Source: DATGLG01 sp035294245
GTDB lineage: Bacteria; Pseudomonadota; Alphaproteobacteria; JACZXZ01
Assembly (NCBI GenBank): GCA_035294245.1
Contig: DATGLG010000073.1
Location: forward strand, 1 to 64,000
Reading direction: 5' to 3'
DNA: 64,000 nucleotides
The notes beneath the pieces are model-generated. The model saw nothing but the letters and a program-made list of their open reading frames with translations. It was not told the origin of the DNA and made no database searches. How positions within the stretch are numbered: position 1 is the first letter of the stretch; each line of letters starts with the position of its first letter. This document shows positions 1 through 8,336 of this stretch, piece after piece. The position numbers and the translations under genes were made by a program.

Positions 1-1385
1 TGCGGGCCCTTGTTGAGCGGGCCCGCCAGACCCGCCTGGGTGACGCTCGCGATGGCGCTGAAGCCGAGGATGACGAGCGGCAGCACGGCGATGGCGAGCA
101 CCGCCAGCTTGACCTCGCGCGCCTCGATCTTCTTGCCGACATATTCGGGCGTGCGGCCGACCATCAGCCCGGCGACGAACACCGCCAGGATGGCAAACAG
201 CAGGAAGCCGTAGATGCCTGCGCCGACGCCGCCGATGACGATCTCGCCGAGCTGCATGTTGAACAACGGGACAAGGCCCCCAAGCGCGGTGAAGCTGTCG
301 TGCATCGCATTGACCGCGCCGCACGATGCGGCGGTGGTGACGGCGGCGAAGAGCGCGCTGGCGGCAACGCCGAAGCGCACCTCCTTGCCCTCCATGTTGC
401 CGCCGGACTGAAGCGCGCTCGGGGCCTGGTCGACGCCGAAGGCGGCGAAGGCCGGATTCCCGGCGCTCTCGGCGCCATAGATGACGAGGACGCCGGCGAT
501 CGAGAGGATCGCCATGGCGCCGAAGAGGGCCCAGCCCTGCATCTCGCGGCCCACCATGCGCCCGAAGACGTTGGTGAGCCCGGCACCCAGCATGATCATC
601 AGCAGCATCTCGAGGAGGTTGCTGAGCGCCGTCGGGTTCTCGAAGGGATGGGCCGAGTTGGCGTTGAAGAAGCCGCCGCCATTCGTGCCCAGCATCTTGA
701 TGGCTTCCTGGGAGGCGACGGGGCCCTGGGCGATCACCTGCTTCGCCCCCTCGAGGGTCGTCGCCGTGGTGTAGGCGCCGAGATTCTGCGGCACGCCCTG
801 CCAGACGAGGAGCAAGGCGGCGACGACCGCGATGGGCAGCAGGATGTAGAGCACGCAGCGGGTGAGATCGACCCAGAAGTTGCCGATGCTCTTCGCCGAT
901 TTGCGCACGAAGCCGCGGATGAGCGCGATGGCGAGCGCGATGCCGGTCGCGGCTGAGACGAAATTGTGCATGGTGAGGCCGAGCATCTGGGTGAGATAGC
1001 TCAGCGTGCCCTCTCCGCCGTAATTCTGCCAATTCGTGTTCGTCACGAAACTGACAGACGTATTAAATGAAAGGTCCGGGGCCACCGCCACCAGGCTCTG
1101 GGGATTGAAGGGGAGGAGATTCTGGAGGCGCATGAGGGCGTAGAGGAAAAGAAAGCCCGCAAGGTTGAAGAGCAACATGGCGACCGCATAGATCGTCCAG
1201 TGCTGCTCGGCTTTCGCATCGACTCCGGCGAGGCGATAGCAGAGCCGCTCCAGGGGCAGGAGGACGGGCGAAAGGAAAGTGCGCTCGCCCTGGAAGACGC
1301 GCGTCATGTAGCCGCCCAATGGCTTGGTGAGCGCCAAGATGATCGCAAAATAGATCGCGATCTGGAGCAATCCGTTGATTGTCAT
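1..1385 (-). CDS. kdpA: K+-transporting P-type ATPase subunit A (C-terminus cut by window edge)
   Basis: KdpA is the K+-binding, channel-like inner-membrane subunit of the high-affinity KdpFABC pump. About 461 codons are visible from an ATG at 1385 and the frame runs off the left edge, so roughly 100 residues are missing against the usual 560-570. The frame is hydrophobic throughout and holds the selectivity-filter loops typical of the family: TNTNWQNY near residue 115, LGTNGGGFFN near 230, and a CGAVNAMHDS loop further on. kdpF lies 18 nt upstream in the same direction; kdpB and kdpC should follow beyond the left edge. The long plus-strand frames over this stretch are antisense shadows. Confidence 0.97.
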   Translation of the reverse strand, partial: MTINGLLQIAIYFAIILALTKPLGGYMTRVFQGERTFLSPVLLPLERLCYRLAGVDAKAEQHWTIYAVAMLLFNLAGFLFLYALMRLQNLLPFNPQSLVAVAPDLSFNTSVSFVTNTNWQNYGGEGTLSYLTQMLGLTMHNFVSAATGIALAIALIRGFVRKSAKSIGNFWVDLTRCVLYILLPIAVVAALLLVWQGVPQNLGAYTTATTLEGAKQVIAQGPVASQEAIKMLGTNGGGFFNANSAHPFENPTALSNLLEMLLMIMLGAGLTNVFGRMVGREMQGWALFGAMAILSIAGVLVIYGAESAGNPAFAAFGVDQAPSALQSGGNMEGKEVRFGVAASALFAAVTTAASCGAVNAMHDSFTALGGLVPLFNMQLGEIVIGGVGAGIYGFLLFAILAVFVAGLMVGRTPEYVGKKIEAREVKLAVLAIAVLPLVILGFSAIASVTQAGLAGPLNKGP

Positions 1386-1403
1386 GGCAGGCTTCCCGCG
1401 TGG

Positions 1404-1490
1404 TCAGAACCGCTCGGGGCGGACGAGCGCGTAGACGAGATAGGCGAGCAGCCCGAGGGAGACCACACCGCCGAGGACGAAGTCGAGCAT
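1404..1490 (-). CDS. kdpF: KdpF small membrane subunit
   Basis: A 28-residue peptide from ATG 1490 to TGA, beginning MLDFVLGGVVSLGLLAYLVY and ending ALVRPERF. It is one transmembrane helix followed by a basic tail carrying the RPE motif seen in KdpF proteins. KdpF is known as a lipid-like stabiliser of the KdpABC complex. It lies directly ahead of kdpA and is read in the same direction. The family's usual length is about 29 residues, so it is complete. Confidence 0.93.
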   Translation of the reverse strand: MLDFVLGGVVSLGLLAYLVYALVRPERF

Positions 1491-1500
1491 CACGGCGACC

Positions 1501-1584
1501 TCATAGCTTTTCGCAGAGGACGACATAGCCGATGAGGAGGGCGAAGGAGCCCAACCCCAGGGCCAGCATGATCACGTCGAGCAT
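1501..1584 (-). CDS. Second tiny membrane ORF at the head of the kdp operon
   Basis: A 27-residue frame from ATG 1584 to TGA 1501, starting MLDVIMLALGLGSFALLIGY and ending VVLCEKL. It is one hydrophobic helix with a short C-terminal cytosolic-type tail. A purine-rich ribosome site (AGGAAGAG) lies about 7 nt upstream, and kdpF starts only 10 nt after its stop, so it is probably the first gene of the operon. I recall similar unnamed short membrane ORFs ahead of kdpF in other alphaproteobacteria, but I know of no assigned function. It could be an extra Kdp subunit or a leader peptide. Confidence 0.7.
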   Translation of the reverse strand: MLDVIMLALGLGSFALLIGYVVLCEKL

Positions 1585-1956
1585 GGACGCCTCTTCCTTA
1601 AGGCTCCGCCCCGCTTTCGGCGCGACAACACGCCATCCGTTACATGCGCAGGAGCAGAGGCGCGGACGACGACACTCTTAGGGAAAAGGCGCATAAAAAA
1701 TCGATATGGAAATCGCGCCGCGAATAAAAATCCCATAAAGATCGGCCGCCTTTCACGAGCACTCAAAGAATTTAAGCATCGCCGGCATGTCGTTTCGTTG
1801 ACCCAGATCAACCCCGTGCATGGCCCGACGCGCGGCATCCCATACCCGCTGCGCCTTCGCCTTTTATTTTCGCGGCTCGAAACTCAAATCGATTTTTTAC
1901 GGCGCGCAGCGGTATTCCAATCTCGGCGCCATTGAGCGGCGCCGGTGTGAGGGACC
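1585..1956. other. Intergenic region between kdp operon and rlpA-like gene
   Basis: This 372-bp gap must hold the kdp promoter (leftward) and probably the promoter of the RlpA-like gene (rightward). The part from about 1680 to 1780 is A/T-rich against the surroundings. A perfect TTGA-N6-TCAA palindrome lies at 1798-1811. I see no convincing coding frame. Confidence 0.6.
1798..1811. promoter_or_regulatory. FNR/FixK-like box TTGACCCAGATCAA
   Basis: An exact match to the TTGA-N6-TCAA pattern bound by Fnr/FixK proteins. It lies 146 nt before the RlpA-like start and 213 nt before the first kdp ORF, so neither target is at the spacing seen in the right-hand island. One exact match is expected by chance about every 65 kb, so this copy alone is weak. 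Confidence 0.35.
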
Positions 1957-2553
1957 GTGCTCAACCGGCAGCTTCTGCACATTCTGCCCGCGCTTGCACT
2001 CACCGCGATCCGGGTCGTCATCACCCCGGCCGCGAAGGTGGCCGCATCGTTGCGCACGCGCTCCCGATGCGTCGCGCAGGATCGACGCCTGCGCCGCATC
2101 GGCCTCGCGGGGCTAGTCATTGCCTTGCTCTTGACCTTGCCCAGCACTGCCCAGGCCCTGTCCTGGTCGCCGGCGGCGCCGAAACGGGATCCACATCCGC
2201 CCTGCTTTGCCCCGCCGCCTCGTCACCGGCCGAAGCCGTCCTCGGATTGCTCGAGCCAAGTGACGGGCCTTGCATCCTGGTATGGCCGGCCCTATCACGG
2301 CCGGCGGACGGCGAGCGGCGAGATCTTCGATATGAATGCGCTCACGGCGGCGCGTGCCACGCTGCCCATGAATAGCTGGGTCCGCATCATCAACCTCTGC
2401 AACGACCGCGTCGTCATCGCGCGCATCAATGATCGTGGGCCCTATGTCGCGGGCCGGGTCATCGACCTGTCCGCGAAAGCCGCGGAGCTGCTCGACTTCA
2501 AGGCACGCGGGCTGGTCCCCGTGCGCATCGAGCTCATCGATGCGCGGCCCTGA
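1957..2553 (+). CDS. RlpA-like double-psi beta-barrel protein
   Basis: 198 residues from a GTG start with GAGG just upstream. The mature part holds the RlpA/DPBB signature: GLASWYG near residue 104, a RTASGE segment, and RINDRGPY near residue 152 followed by IDLS. RlpA proteins are periplasmic or outer-membrane septal-ring lytic transglycosylases acting on denuded glycan strands. There is no SPOR domain, so this is the short form and its septal targeting is uncertain. A hydrophobic stretch (IGLAGLVIALLLTLPSTAQA) lies near residues 48-67, so the true start may be a later GTG giving a normal signal peptide. No lipobox is visible. Confidence 0.85.
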   Translation: MLNRQLLHILPALALTAIRVVITPAAKVAASLRTRSRCVAQDRRLRRIGLAGLVIALLLTLPSTAQALSWSPAAPKRDPHPPCFAPPPRHRPKPSSDCSSQVTGLASWYGRPYHGRRTASGEIFDMNALTAARATLPMNSWVRIINLCNDRVVIARINDRGPYVAGRVIDLSAKAAELLDFKARGLVPVRIELIDARP

Positions 2554-2631
2554 CATGATGCGGCATGAACGCCGTTACGGTCGAGCTCGAGCCGGCCGCT
2601 CCTTGAGCGAACAATGAGGGAGAATCGCGTA

Positions 2632-3978
2632 ATGAGAAAGCGTGCGGACCGGCAGCACCCCAGCCATGGCGAGACCGGCATGACGGCAGGGCTGCTGCTC
2701 CTTTTGTCCACCTTCGCGTCCGACGGAACGGCGTGGGCGGCCGACGCCGCCCGCGCGGCGGAGGAGAATGCCCAGCCCGCGCAGACGAACGATGCCGGCC
2801 AACAGCCTGCGGCGCCCGCAGGCTGGTTGGATGCGGTCAAGCTCTACGGCCATCTCGAGGCGGGGATCACCGGCAATCCCAATGCACCTCGCCGCAATTT
2901 CGGCCGGCTCTTCGACGACCACACCAACGAGCCGTCGCTCAACCAGCTGATGGTCACCGCGGAGCGGCCACTTGATCCCAAGGCAACCGGCTATGATTTC
3001 GGCTTCAAGCTCCAGGGCCTATACGGCTCGGATGCGCGCTTCACCCACGTCTACGGCCAGTTCAACTGGGTCATCAACGACACCAACCAGATTGCCATCG
3101 TCGAGGCCTATGGTAGCGCCCATCTGCCGATCCTCACCGATGGCGGCATGAATGTGAAGCTCGGCCAGTTCGCCTCGCCCATGAGCGCCGAGGCGATCGA
3201 TGCCACCCAGAACTCCTTCTACTCCCATTCCTACATCTTCAATTTCGGTGTGCCGTTCCAGCACACCGGCGTTCTCACGACGACGCATGTCAACTCGGTA
3301 CTCGACATCTATGCCGGTCTCGATACCGGCGTGAACGCCTGGCTCGGCAGCAGCGGCGACGGTCTGAACAACGATACCCTTCTTCACGGCCAGGGTGGGG
3401 TCGGGCTCACCCTGCTCGGCGGCGACCTCACCATCATGGGCCTCACCCATATTGGCCCGGAGAACCCCAAGCGCGCCTTCGGCAACAGCGTCAATGACGA
3501 CCTGCGCTACATCAATGACGGCGTCATCACCTGGAAGGCGAGCGATAAGCTCACCTTCACGACCGACCTCAACTACGTCCACGACGACGGTTTGAGGTCA
3601 ACAGGCTATGGCGGCGCTCAATATGTCGCCTATACGCTTAATAACTGGCTCACCTTCGTCGGGCGCGGCGAGGTGTGGCGCGACAATAACGGCGCCTTCG
3701 TGGCCTCCTTCAACGAGCCCCTCGACTTCGTCCGCGCCGAGCGCGGCTTCGACATCAGCCCGGGCGGCGTCGTCAGCGGCGGGCGCACGACCTATGGCGC
3801 ACTCACCGGCGGCGTCAACGTCAAGCCTCAGGGCTTGCCGAAAGCCATCGACGGATTCGTGATCCGGCCGGAGCTGCGCTATGACCGCTCGCTCAACGGC
3901 ACCGCGCCCTTCAACAACAGCACGAGCCACCATTCCTGGACGATCGCCGCCGATTTCATCCTGCCCCTCGCCTTCTGA
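2632..3978 (+). CDS. Outer-membrane beta-barrel porin (BBP2/OmpL-like family)
   Basis: About 448 residues. I prefer ATG 2632 over ATG 2614 because GAGGGAGA sits 8-10 nt before it. A signal-peptide-like segment ends near AWAAD, followed by an Ala/Gln-rich linker and then repeating amphipathic strands (YGHLEAGITGN, NQLMVTAERPL, VYGQFNWVIN, VKLGQFASP, ELRYDRSLNG). The C-terminus ILPLAF ends in phenylalanine, the usual BAM-recognition ending of outer-membrane barrels. The family is annotated as putative porin; the substrate is unknown. Nothing nearby shows what it carries. Confidence 0.8.
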   Translation: MRKRADRQHPSHGETGMTAGLLLLLSTFASDGTAWAADAARAAEENAQPAQTNDAGQQPAAPAGWLDAVKLYGHLEAGITGNPNAPRRNFGRLFDDHTNEPSLNQLMVTAERPLDPKATGYDFGFKLQGLYGSDARFTHVYGQFNWVINDTNQIAIVEAYGSAHLPILTDGGMNVKLGQFASPMSAEAIDATQNSFYSHSYIFNFGVPFQHTGVLTTTHVNSVLDIYAGLDTGVNAWLGSSGDGLNNDTLLHGQGGVGLTLLGGDLTIMGLTHIGPENPKRAFGNSVNDDLRYINDGVITWKASDKLTFTTDLNYVHDDGLRSTGYGGAQYVAYTLNNWLTFVGRGEVWRDNNGAFVASFNEPLDFVRAERGFDISPGGVVSGGRTTYGALTGGVNVKPQGLPKAIDGFVIRPELRYDRSLNGTAPFNNSTSHHSWTIAADFILPLAF

Positions 3979-4011
3979 GGGCCGCCGCATTTCCGCAAGT
4001 GAGCCACGTCG

Positions 4012-4263
4012 ATGTCAACCATACTGAAAATGGATCCGGACCCGCGCCACGGCGATACGGGTCCAAGCTCAACTTTCGATGCCTTCGCCAATGATATCGG
4101 CCGTTGGTTTGCGCTGCGATCCGATGGGATGGTTCTCGGCATCTTCCGCGAATACGATGACGCGCTCCGTTTCGCGCGTCGAGAGGGCGCCGACGTCTCG
4201 TCGTTCATGCTCGTTGTAAGCCGCGAGAGCAGCGCCGACTCTTCGATGCGGAGCGCCGCCTGA
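4012..4263 (+). CDS. Small unknown protein
   Basis: 83 residues starting MSTILKMDPD. The core reads as strand-helix (WFALRSDGMVLGIFREYDDALRFARR), the sort of pattern seen in short proteins that turn an aromatic strand into an Ala-rich helix. I do not recognise a family. It begins 33 nt after the porin stop and ends 8 nt before the convergent acyl-CoA dehydrogenase stop. Codon use looks normal for the region, so it is probably real. Confidence 0.5.
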   Translation: MSTILKMDPDPRHGDTGPSSTFDAFANDIGRWFALRSDGMVLGIFREYDDALRFARREGADVSSFMLVVSRESSADSSMRSAA

Positions 4264-4271
4264 GCTCTCGC

Positions 4272-5453
4272 CTATAGGCGCTTCGCGATCTCCTCGAGCA
4301 TCACCTCGGTGGCGCCGCCGCCGATCGCCTGGACCCGCGCGTCGCGCGCCATGCGCTCGATGGTGGTCCCGCGCATATAGCCCATGCCGCCATGGCATTG
4401 GAGGCAGTGATACATCACTTCGTTGACGAGTTCGCCGCAATAGGCCTTCACCATCGAGACCTCCTTGACGGCGTCGAAGCCTTGCGCGTCCAGCCATGCC
4501 GCGTGATGGACGAGCTGCAGCCCGGCTTCCACCTTGGCGGCCAGCATGGCGAGCTTGAGCCGGATCGCCTGCTTGTTCCACAGCGGCCCGCCGAAGGCAT
4601 TGCGCTCCCTCGCCCAGGCAAGCGTCAGCGCCAGCGCCGCCTGGGCCTCGCCCATCGCCATGGCGCCGAGCACGATCCGCTCGTTCTGGAAATTCCGCAT
4701 GATCGCGTAGAAGCCGCGCCCCTCCCCGCCGAGGATGTGCTCGGCGGGCACCCGGCAATCCTCGAAGGCAAGCTCGGCCGTGTCGGAGGAGCGCCAGCCG
4801 TGCTTGTCGAGGGCCCGGCTGACGCGCAGTCCGGGCGTTCCCTTCTCGACCAGGAGCATCGAGAGTCCCTGGGACGGCTTGGCGTGCGGGTCGGTCTTGG
4901 CGGCGACGCAATAGAGGTCGGCAAGCACACCGTTGGTGATGAAGAGCTTGCTGCCGTTGAGGACGTAATGGGCGCCATCGCGGCGCGCCGTCGTGCGGAT
5001 GGCCTTGACGTCGGAGCCGGCGCCGGGCTCGGTGATGGCGACGGCGGTGATGAGCTCGCCCGCGACGATGCCGGGCATGAAGCGGTCCTTGAGCGCCTTC
5101 GATCCCGCGTTGAAGAGATGGACCGACGCCATGTCGGTATGGACGAGCGCCGTGATGGCGACGCCGCCGAAGGTCGAGCGGCCGAGCTCCTCGGCGAAAA
5201 CGGCGCTCGCCAGCGTGTCCATCTCGGCGCCGCCATATTCCGCAGGATAGCGGATGCCGAAGAAGCCGAGCTCGCCCATGCGCCGCAGCACCGCGCGGGG
5301 GACCGAGCCCTGCTCCTCCCATTCCGCCGCGTTCGGCTTGATCTCCTCCTCGACGAAGCGGCGGACCTGGCGCCGGAGCATCTCATGCTCCTCGCGCAGA
5401 TAGGCCGAGCGGAGGCTACCGGGGCTGGGAGCGTTCGGAAGCGCGGCGGTCAT
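4272..5453 (-). CDS. Acyl-CoA dehydrogenase family protein
   Basis: About 393 residues from ATG 5453 (MTAALPN); a longer frame reaches 5486, right against the upstream stop. It is a full-length FAD flavoprotein of the acyl-CoA dehydrogenase fold: N-terminal helical domain, the AVAITEPGAGSD FAD/substrate loop, LNGSKLFITNG, and a C-terminal domain with QCHGGMGYMRG and ERMARDARV. The usual YEGTSE catalytic-Glu site reads IGGGATE, as in isovaleryl-type members that place the base elsewhere. It is the last gene of the operon starting with the GntR regulator, which suggests oxidation of a CoA ester of the imported compound. Confidence 0.9.
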   Translation of the reverse strand: MTAALPNAPSPGSLRSAYLREEHEMLRRQVRRFVEEEIKPNAAEWEEQGSVPRAVLRRMGELGFFGIRYPAEYGGAEMDTLASAVFAEELGRSTFGGVAITALVHTDMASVHLFNAGSKALKDRFMPGIVAGELITAVAITEPGAGSDVKAIRTTARRDGAHYVLNGSKLFITNGVLADLYCVAAKTDPHAKPSQGLSMLLVEKGTPGLRVSRALDKHGWRSSDTAELAFEDCRVPAEHILGGEGRGFYAIMRNFQNERIVLGAMAMGEAQAALALTLAWARERNAFGGPLWNKQAIRLKLAMLAAKVEAGLQLVHHAAWLDAQGFDAVKEVSMVKAYCGELVNEVMYHCLQCHGGMGYMRGTTIERMARDARVQAIGGGATEVMLEEIAKRL

Positions 5454-5486
5454 GGCCGGACATTCTCGGAGACCGGCCCGCCGCAA

Positions 5487-5819
5487 TCAAGCCGGCACCT
5501 CGACGCCGAGCAGCGGACCGTATTGCTGGCTGCCGAAGATGTCGCTGTCCCCGGGGCTGCCGCTCGCGATCGTGCGCGCGATGGTGAACTTGATGGCGAG
5601 CGCCGGATCGAAGGCGACGTAGTCGGTGATCCGCTCCAGCGGGATGGCGAAAATGCGGCAGACCGCCTCGCGGGAGATGACGCCGCTGCGGCGGACCAGG
5701 TCATAGCTCGCCCGATCCGGGAAGATGATGTCGAAGGTGATGCGGTCGACGCCCGCGTTCTTGCTGCGGATCGTCTTGGCGATATCGAAGAGCTTGCGCG
5801 TCGCCATCGCCCGCCTCAT
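5487..5819 (-). CDS. DUF4387 family protein
   Basis: 110 residues, matching in size and sequence flavour the DUF4387 family (LFDIAKTIRSKNAGVDRITF near the N-terminus, IFAIPLERITDYVAFDPALA in the middle). These proteins normally sit directly after a DUF1446/AtuA-like gene, and here the ATG at 5819 overlaps the upstream TGA by 4 nt, so the two are translationally coupled. The pair may be two subunits of one enzyme. No biochemical function is known to me. A second in-frame ATG at 5807 is possible. Confidence 0.85.
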   Translation of the reverse strand: MRRAMATRKLFDIAKTIRSKNAGVDRITFDIIFPDRASYDLVRRSGVISREAVCRIFAIPLERITDYVAFDPALAIKFTIARTIASGSPGDSDIFGSQQYGPLLGVEVPA

Positions 5820-7210
5820 ATCCCCGCCTCGGTCAGGCCGGTGCGGAACAGCCCCATCGGATCGTCGACGCGCATCGTGTGGTTCACCGTCCAGCGATAG
5901 GCGGGGCTCGCCGGCAGCACCTCGTCCAAGGCAAAGGCGACGCCGCCGGCGGTTCCCTTCGTCTGGGACAGCCGGGCATAAAACATCTGGCGCAATCCCG
6001 TCATGCAGACCTCCATCGCCACGTCGCGGGTCGGCGCGATGCCCTGCACAAGGATGCAGAGCTCGTGCCCCGGCTTGTCCTTGAGCGGCTCGAGCGCGCC
6101 CATGACGCCGTTGCGGCCATAGACGGTATAGTGCAGCTCGTAGCCGCTCTCGCCGAAGCGATCCCGCGTCTGCTGGCGGGCCCAGGCGATGACGGCGTCG
6201 ATATTGGCGATGGTGTAGGGATCGCGCACGCCGACCATGCCGACATACCGCTCGCCGACCTTGCCCGAGCCCTCGAGCTTGACGCGCAGCTCCCGGGCGG
6301 GAACGTAGCGTGGGCCGGAGATGCGGGTGGTGCGCTCGTCATATTGCTCGTAGCGGCACTCGCTCATGTCGATATGCCCGCCGAGGAAATGCTCGTAGAA
6401 CGGATTCGGACGCTCATACATGGCGTGCGCTGCAACCGAGGCGATCGTGCAGCGCTGCTCCGGCAGCAAGGCCGTCACCTTGACGTCCTCCATGGTGATC
6501 TCGCCGAGCACCGATTCCTTGCCGCCGTAAGGCTCGGCGCAGAACGAGGCGCACTCCAGCACCTTGCCGTAGTAATAGGCCAGCGCCTCGGGAAAGCCCT
6601 TGCGGATCGCGGGTGCGGCGAAGATGGCGCAATCGCTGCTGCGCCCGCCGATAATGACATCCGCCCCCGCCTCGAGGAGCCGGATATAGGGATGCACGCC
6701 GGCCATGGCGACGACGCGGTCGGTCGCGTCCAAGGTTGCGAGATCGAGGGCCGGGCGCGAATCCAGTCCTTGGATCTCCTCGCCGGCCTCGAGCTTGTCT
6801 CGCAGCACCGCTTTCGGCACTTCGGAATAGAAATAGCCGATGCGAAATTTCGGCAGGCGATGCTTCGCCGCGAGCTCCTTGATGATGCCGACGAAGAGAT
6901 CGACGCGGCTGTCGCTGCCCGTATCCCCGGCGGAGCCGACGATCATGGGAATCCCAAGGCGGCACGCGCCGAGCAGCATCTGCTCCAGATCATGGGTCTG
7001 CCAGGCGAGCGGGCTGCACGAGACGTCCTCGCCGAGAGGGCCGGGACCGATATCGTTCGAGCCCGAATCCGCGCAGATCAGGTCGGGCTCCGATTTCAGC
7101 CCGATCTCGTAGCTGCCCGTCCGGATCGGCGCGAAGCCGAGATGCCCGTTCGGGCAGACGATCCGCAGCGTGTTGTTCGCGGAACGTTGGTGCTGGATGG
7201 ATACGCTCAC
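5816..7210 (-). CDS. DUF1446 / acyclic terpene utilization AtuA-like protein
   Basis: 464 residues from GTG 7210, chosen because AGGAGA lies about 7 nt before it; the frame stays open further upstream but overlaps the ABC gene. Family features include CADSGSNDIGPGPLGED near the N-terminus, a GSAGDTGSDSRVD segment, and VIIGGRSSDCAIFAAPAI in the middle. DUF1446 includes AtuA of the Pseudomonas citronellol/geraniol pathway, but many members sit in unrelated carboxylate operons and the reaction is not known. It follows the importer ATPase by 28 nt and is coupled to DUF4387. Confidence 0.88.
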   Translation of the reverse strand: MSVSIQHQRSANNTLRIVCPNGHLGFAPIRTGSYEIGLKSEPDLICADSGSNDIGPGPLGEDVSCSPLAWQTHDLEQMLLGACRLGIPMIVGSAGDTGSDSRVDLFVGIIKELAAKHRLPKFRIGYFYSEVPKAVLRDKLEAGEEIQGLDSRPALDLATLDATDRVVAMAGVHPYIRLLEAGADVIIGGRSSDCAIFAAPAIRKGFPEALAYYYGKVLECASFCAEPYGGKESVLGEITMEDVKVTALLPEQRCTIASVAAHAMYERPNPFYEHFLGGHIDMSECRYEQYDERTTRISGPRYVPARELRVKLEGSGKVGERYVGMVGVRDPYTIANIDAVIAWARQQTRDRFGESGYELHYTVYGRNGVMGALEPLKDKPGHELCILVQGIAPTRDVAMEVCMTGLRQMFYARLSQTKGTAGGVAFALDEVLPASPAYRWTVNHTMRVDDPMGLFRTGLTEAGI

Positions 7211-7238
7211 GAGTCTCTCCTTCGGATAAGTCGCGTCG

Positions 7239-8336
7239 TCACGCGCGCACAAGGAAGCAGGCATCGGGCGCGACCGACCACCGCACGGAATCACCTTCGG
7301 AAAGGCCGTCGCCCGGGAAGTGGTGCGCGCAGATCTCGAGTTCGCCGGAACGCACGACGGATTGCATGAGATCGCCCAGCAGGGCGCGCCGGACGAGCGT
7401 GCCGGGATAGCCGCCCCCATTCGCAGCAGCGAAGAGGCGCACGCTGGTGGGACGGAAGCAGACGAAGGTCGGGCCTGTGCTGGTCGCCGCGGCTCGCGTC
7501 TCCAGCCGCACGCCTCCGGTGAGCATCGCGACGGGACGGCCTCCCTGGCCTCCCGCGACCATGCAGGGGAAGATGTTGCGCACGCCCATGAATTCCGCGA
7601 CAAAGCGGCTGGCCGGCGCCTCGCGAATCTCGGCGGGAGCGCCCGCCTGCTCCACCTCGCCTTGCCGCATCACGAGGATGCGATCGGAGAGGACCAGCGC
7701 CTCCTCCTGGTCATGGGTCACGTAGATCGCGGTCAGGCTCAGCTTGCGTTGCAGCTCTTTGAGCTCGGCGCGCATGGCGAGGCGGAGCTGGGCGTCGAGG
7801 TTGGAGAGCGGCTCGTCGAGGAGGATGACGCCGGGATCGCAGGCGATCGCGCGAGCCAGCGCCACCCGCTGCTGCTGCCCGCCCGAGAGCCGCGTCGCCG
7901 GCCGCTCGGCGAGGGCGTCGAGCCCCACGAGCGCCAAGCTGCGCCGCACGGCCTCCCGCACCCGGTCGCCGCCGATGCCCCGCGCGCGGAAGCCGAAGGC
8001 GACGTTCTCGAACACCGTCAAATGCGGCCAAATGGCGTAGGACTGGAACACCATCGAGAGCCCACGCTTCTCCGGCGGCAGGTTGACCCCACGGCCGGCG
8101 TCGAACACCGTCCGGCCATCGATGGCGATGCGGCCACCGCGCGGGGCCTCCAGCCCGGCGATGGCGCGCAAGGTCGTCGTCTTGCCGCAGCCGCTCGGCC
8201 CCAGCAGCGTCAAGATTTCGCTGCGACGGACAGTGAGGTCCAGGGAGCGTACCGCGGGCACGGGGCCATGCCAGACGGCCAAGCCCTCCACGGCGACAAT
8301 GCTGTCGCCCTCCTCGCGGGTCGCGTGCGCCGTCAT
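7239..8336 (-). CDS. ABC transporter ATP-binding protein (FbpC/PotA-like)
   Basis: 365 residues from ATG 8336, which overlaps the permease TGA by 4 nt (ATGA). The nucleotide-binding domain shows Walker A GPSGCGKTT, the signature LSGGQQQRVALARA, Walker B VILLDEPLSNLD and a switch His in YVTHDQEEA. A C-terminal TOBE-like domain of about 100 residues follows (CFRPTSVRLFAA). This architecture belongs to the Fe3+/spermidine/phosphonate group of importers. It powers the two-fold permease encoded just upstream. The 455-residue open frame begins inside the permease gene and is not the real start. Confidence 0.92.
   Translation of the reverse strand: MTAHATREEGDSIVAVEGLAVWHGPVPAVRSLDLTVRRSEILTLLGPSGCGKTTTLRAIAGLEAPRGGRIAIDGRTVFDAGRGVNLPPEKRGLSMVFQSYAIWPHLTVFENVAFGFRARGIGGDRVREAVRRSLALVGLDALAERPATRLSGGQQQRVALARAIACDPGVILLDEPLSNLDAQLRLAMRAELKELQRKLSLTAIYVTHDQEEALVLSDRILVMRQGEVEQAGAPAEIREAPASRFVAEFMGVRNIFPCMVAGGQGGRPVAMLTGGVRLETRAAATSTGPTFVCFRPTSVRLFAAANGGGYPGTLVRRALLGDLMQSVVRSGELEICAHHFPGDGLSEGDSVRWSVAPDACFLVRA

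Noticed and set aside
300..956. 218-codon plus-strand frame
   Set aside because: It is antisense to kdpA, very rich in Gly/Arg/Glu/Ala as expected for a GC-rich shadow, and shows no family.
4272..5453. Loss of catalytic Glu in the acyl-CoA dehydrogenase (IGGGATE instead of YEGTSE)
   Set aside because: Members of the isovaleryl-type and many bacterial acyl-CoA dehydrogenases have Gly or Ala here and carry the base on another helix, so this is not a sign of inactivity.
4392..5900. 502-codon plus-strand frame
   Set aside because: Antisense to the acyl-CoA dehydrogenase and DUF4387 genes, low-complexity Arg/Ala/His sequence.
5879..7369. 496-codon plus-strand frame
   Set aside because: Antisense to the well-supported DUF1446 gene.
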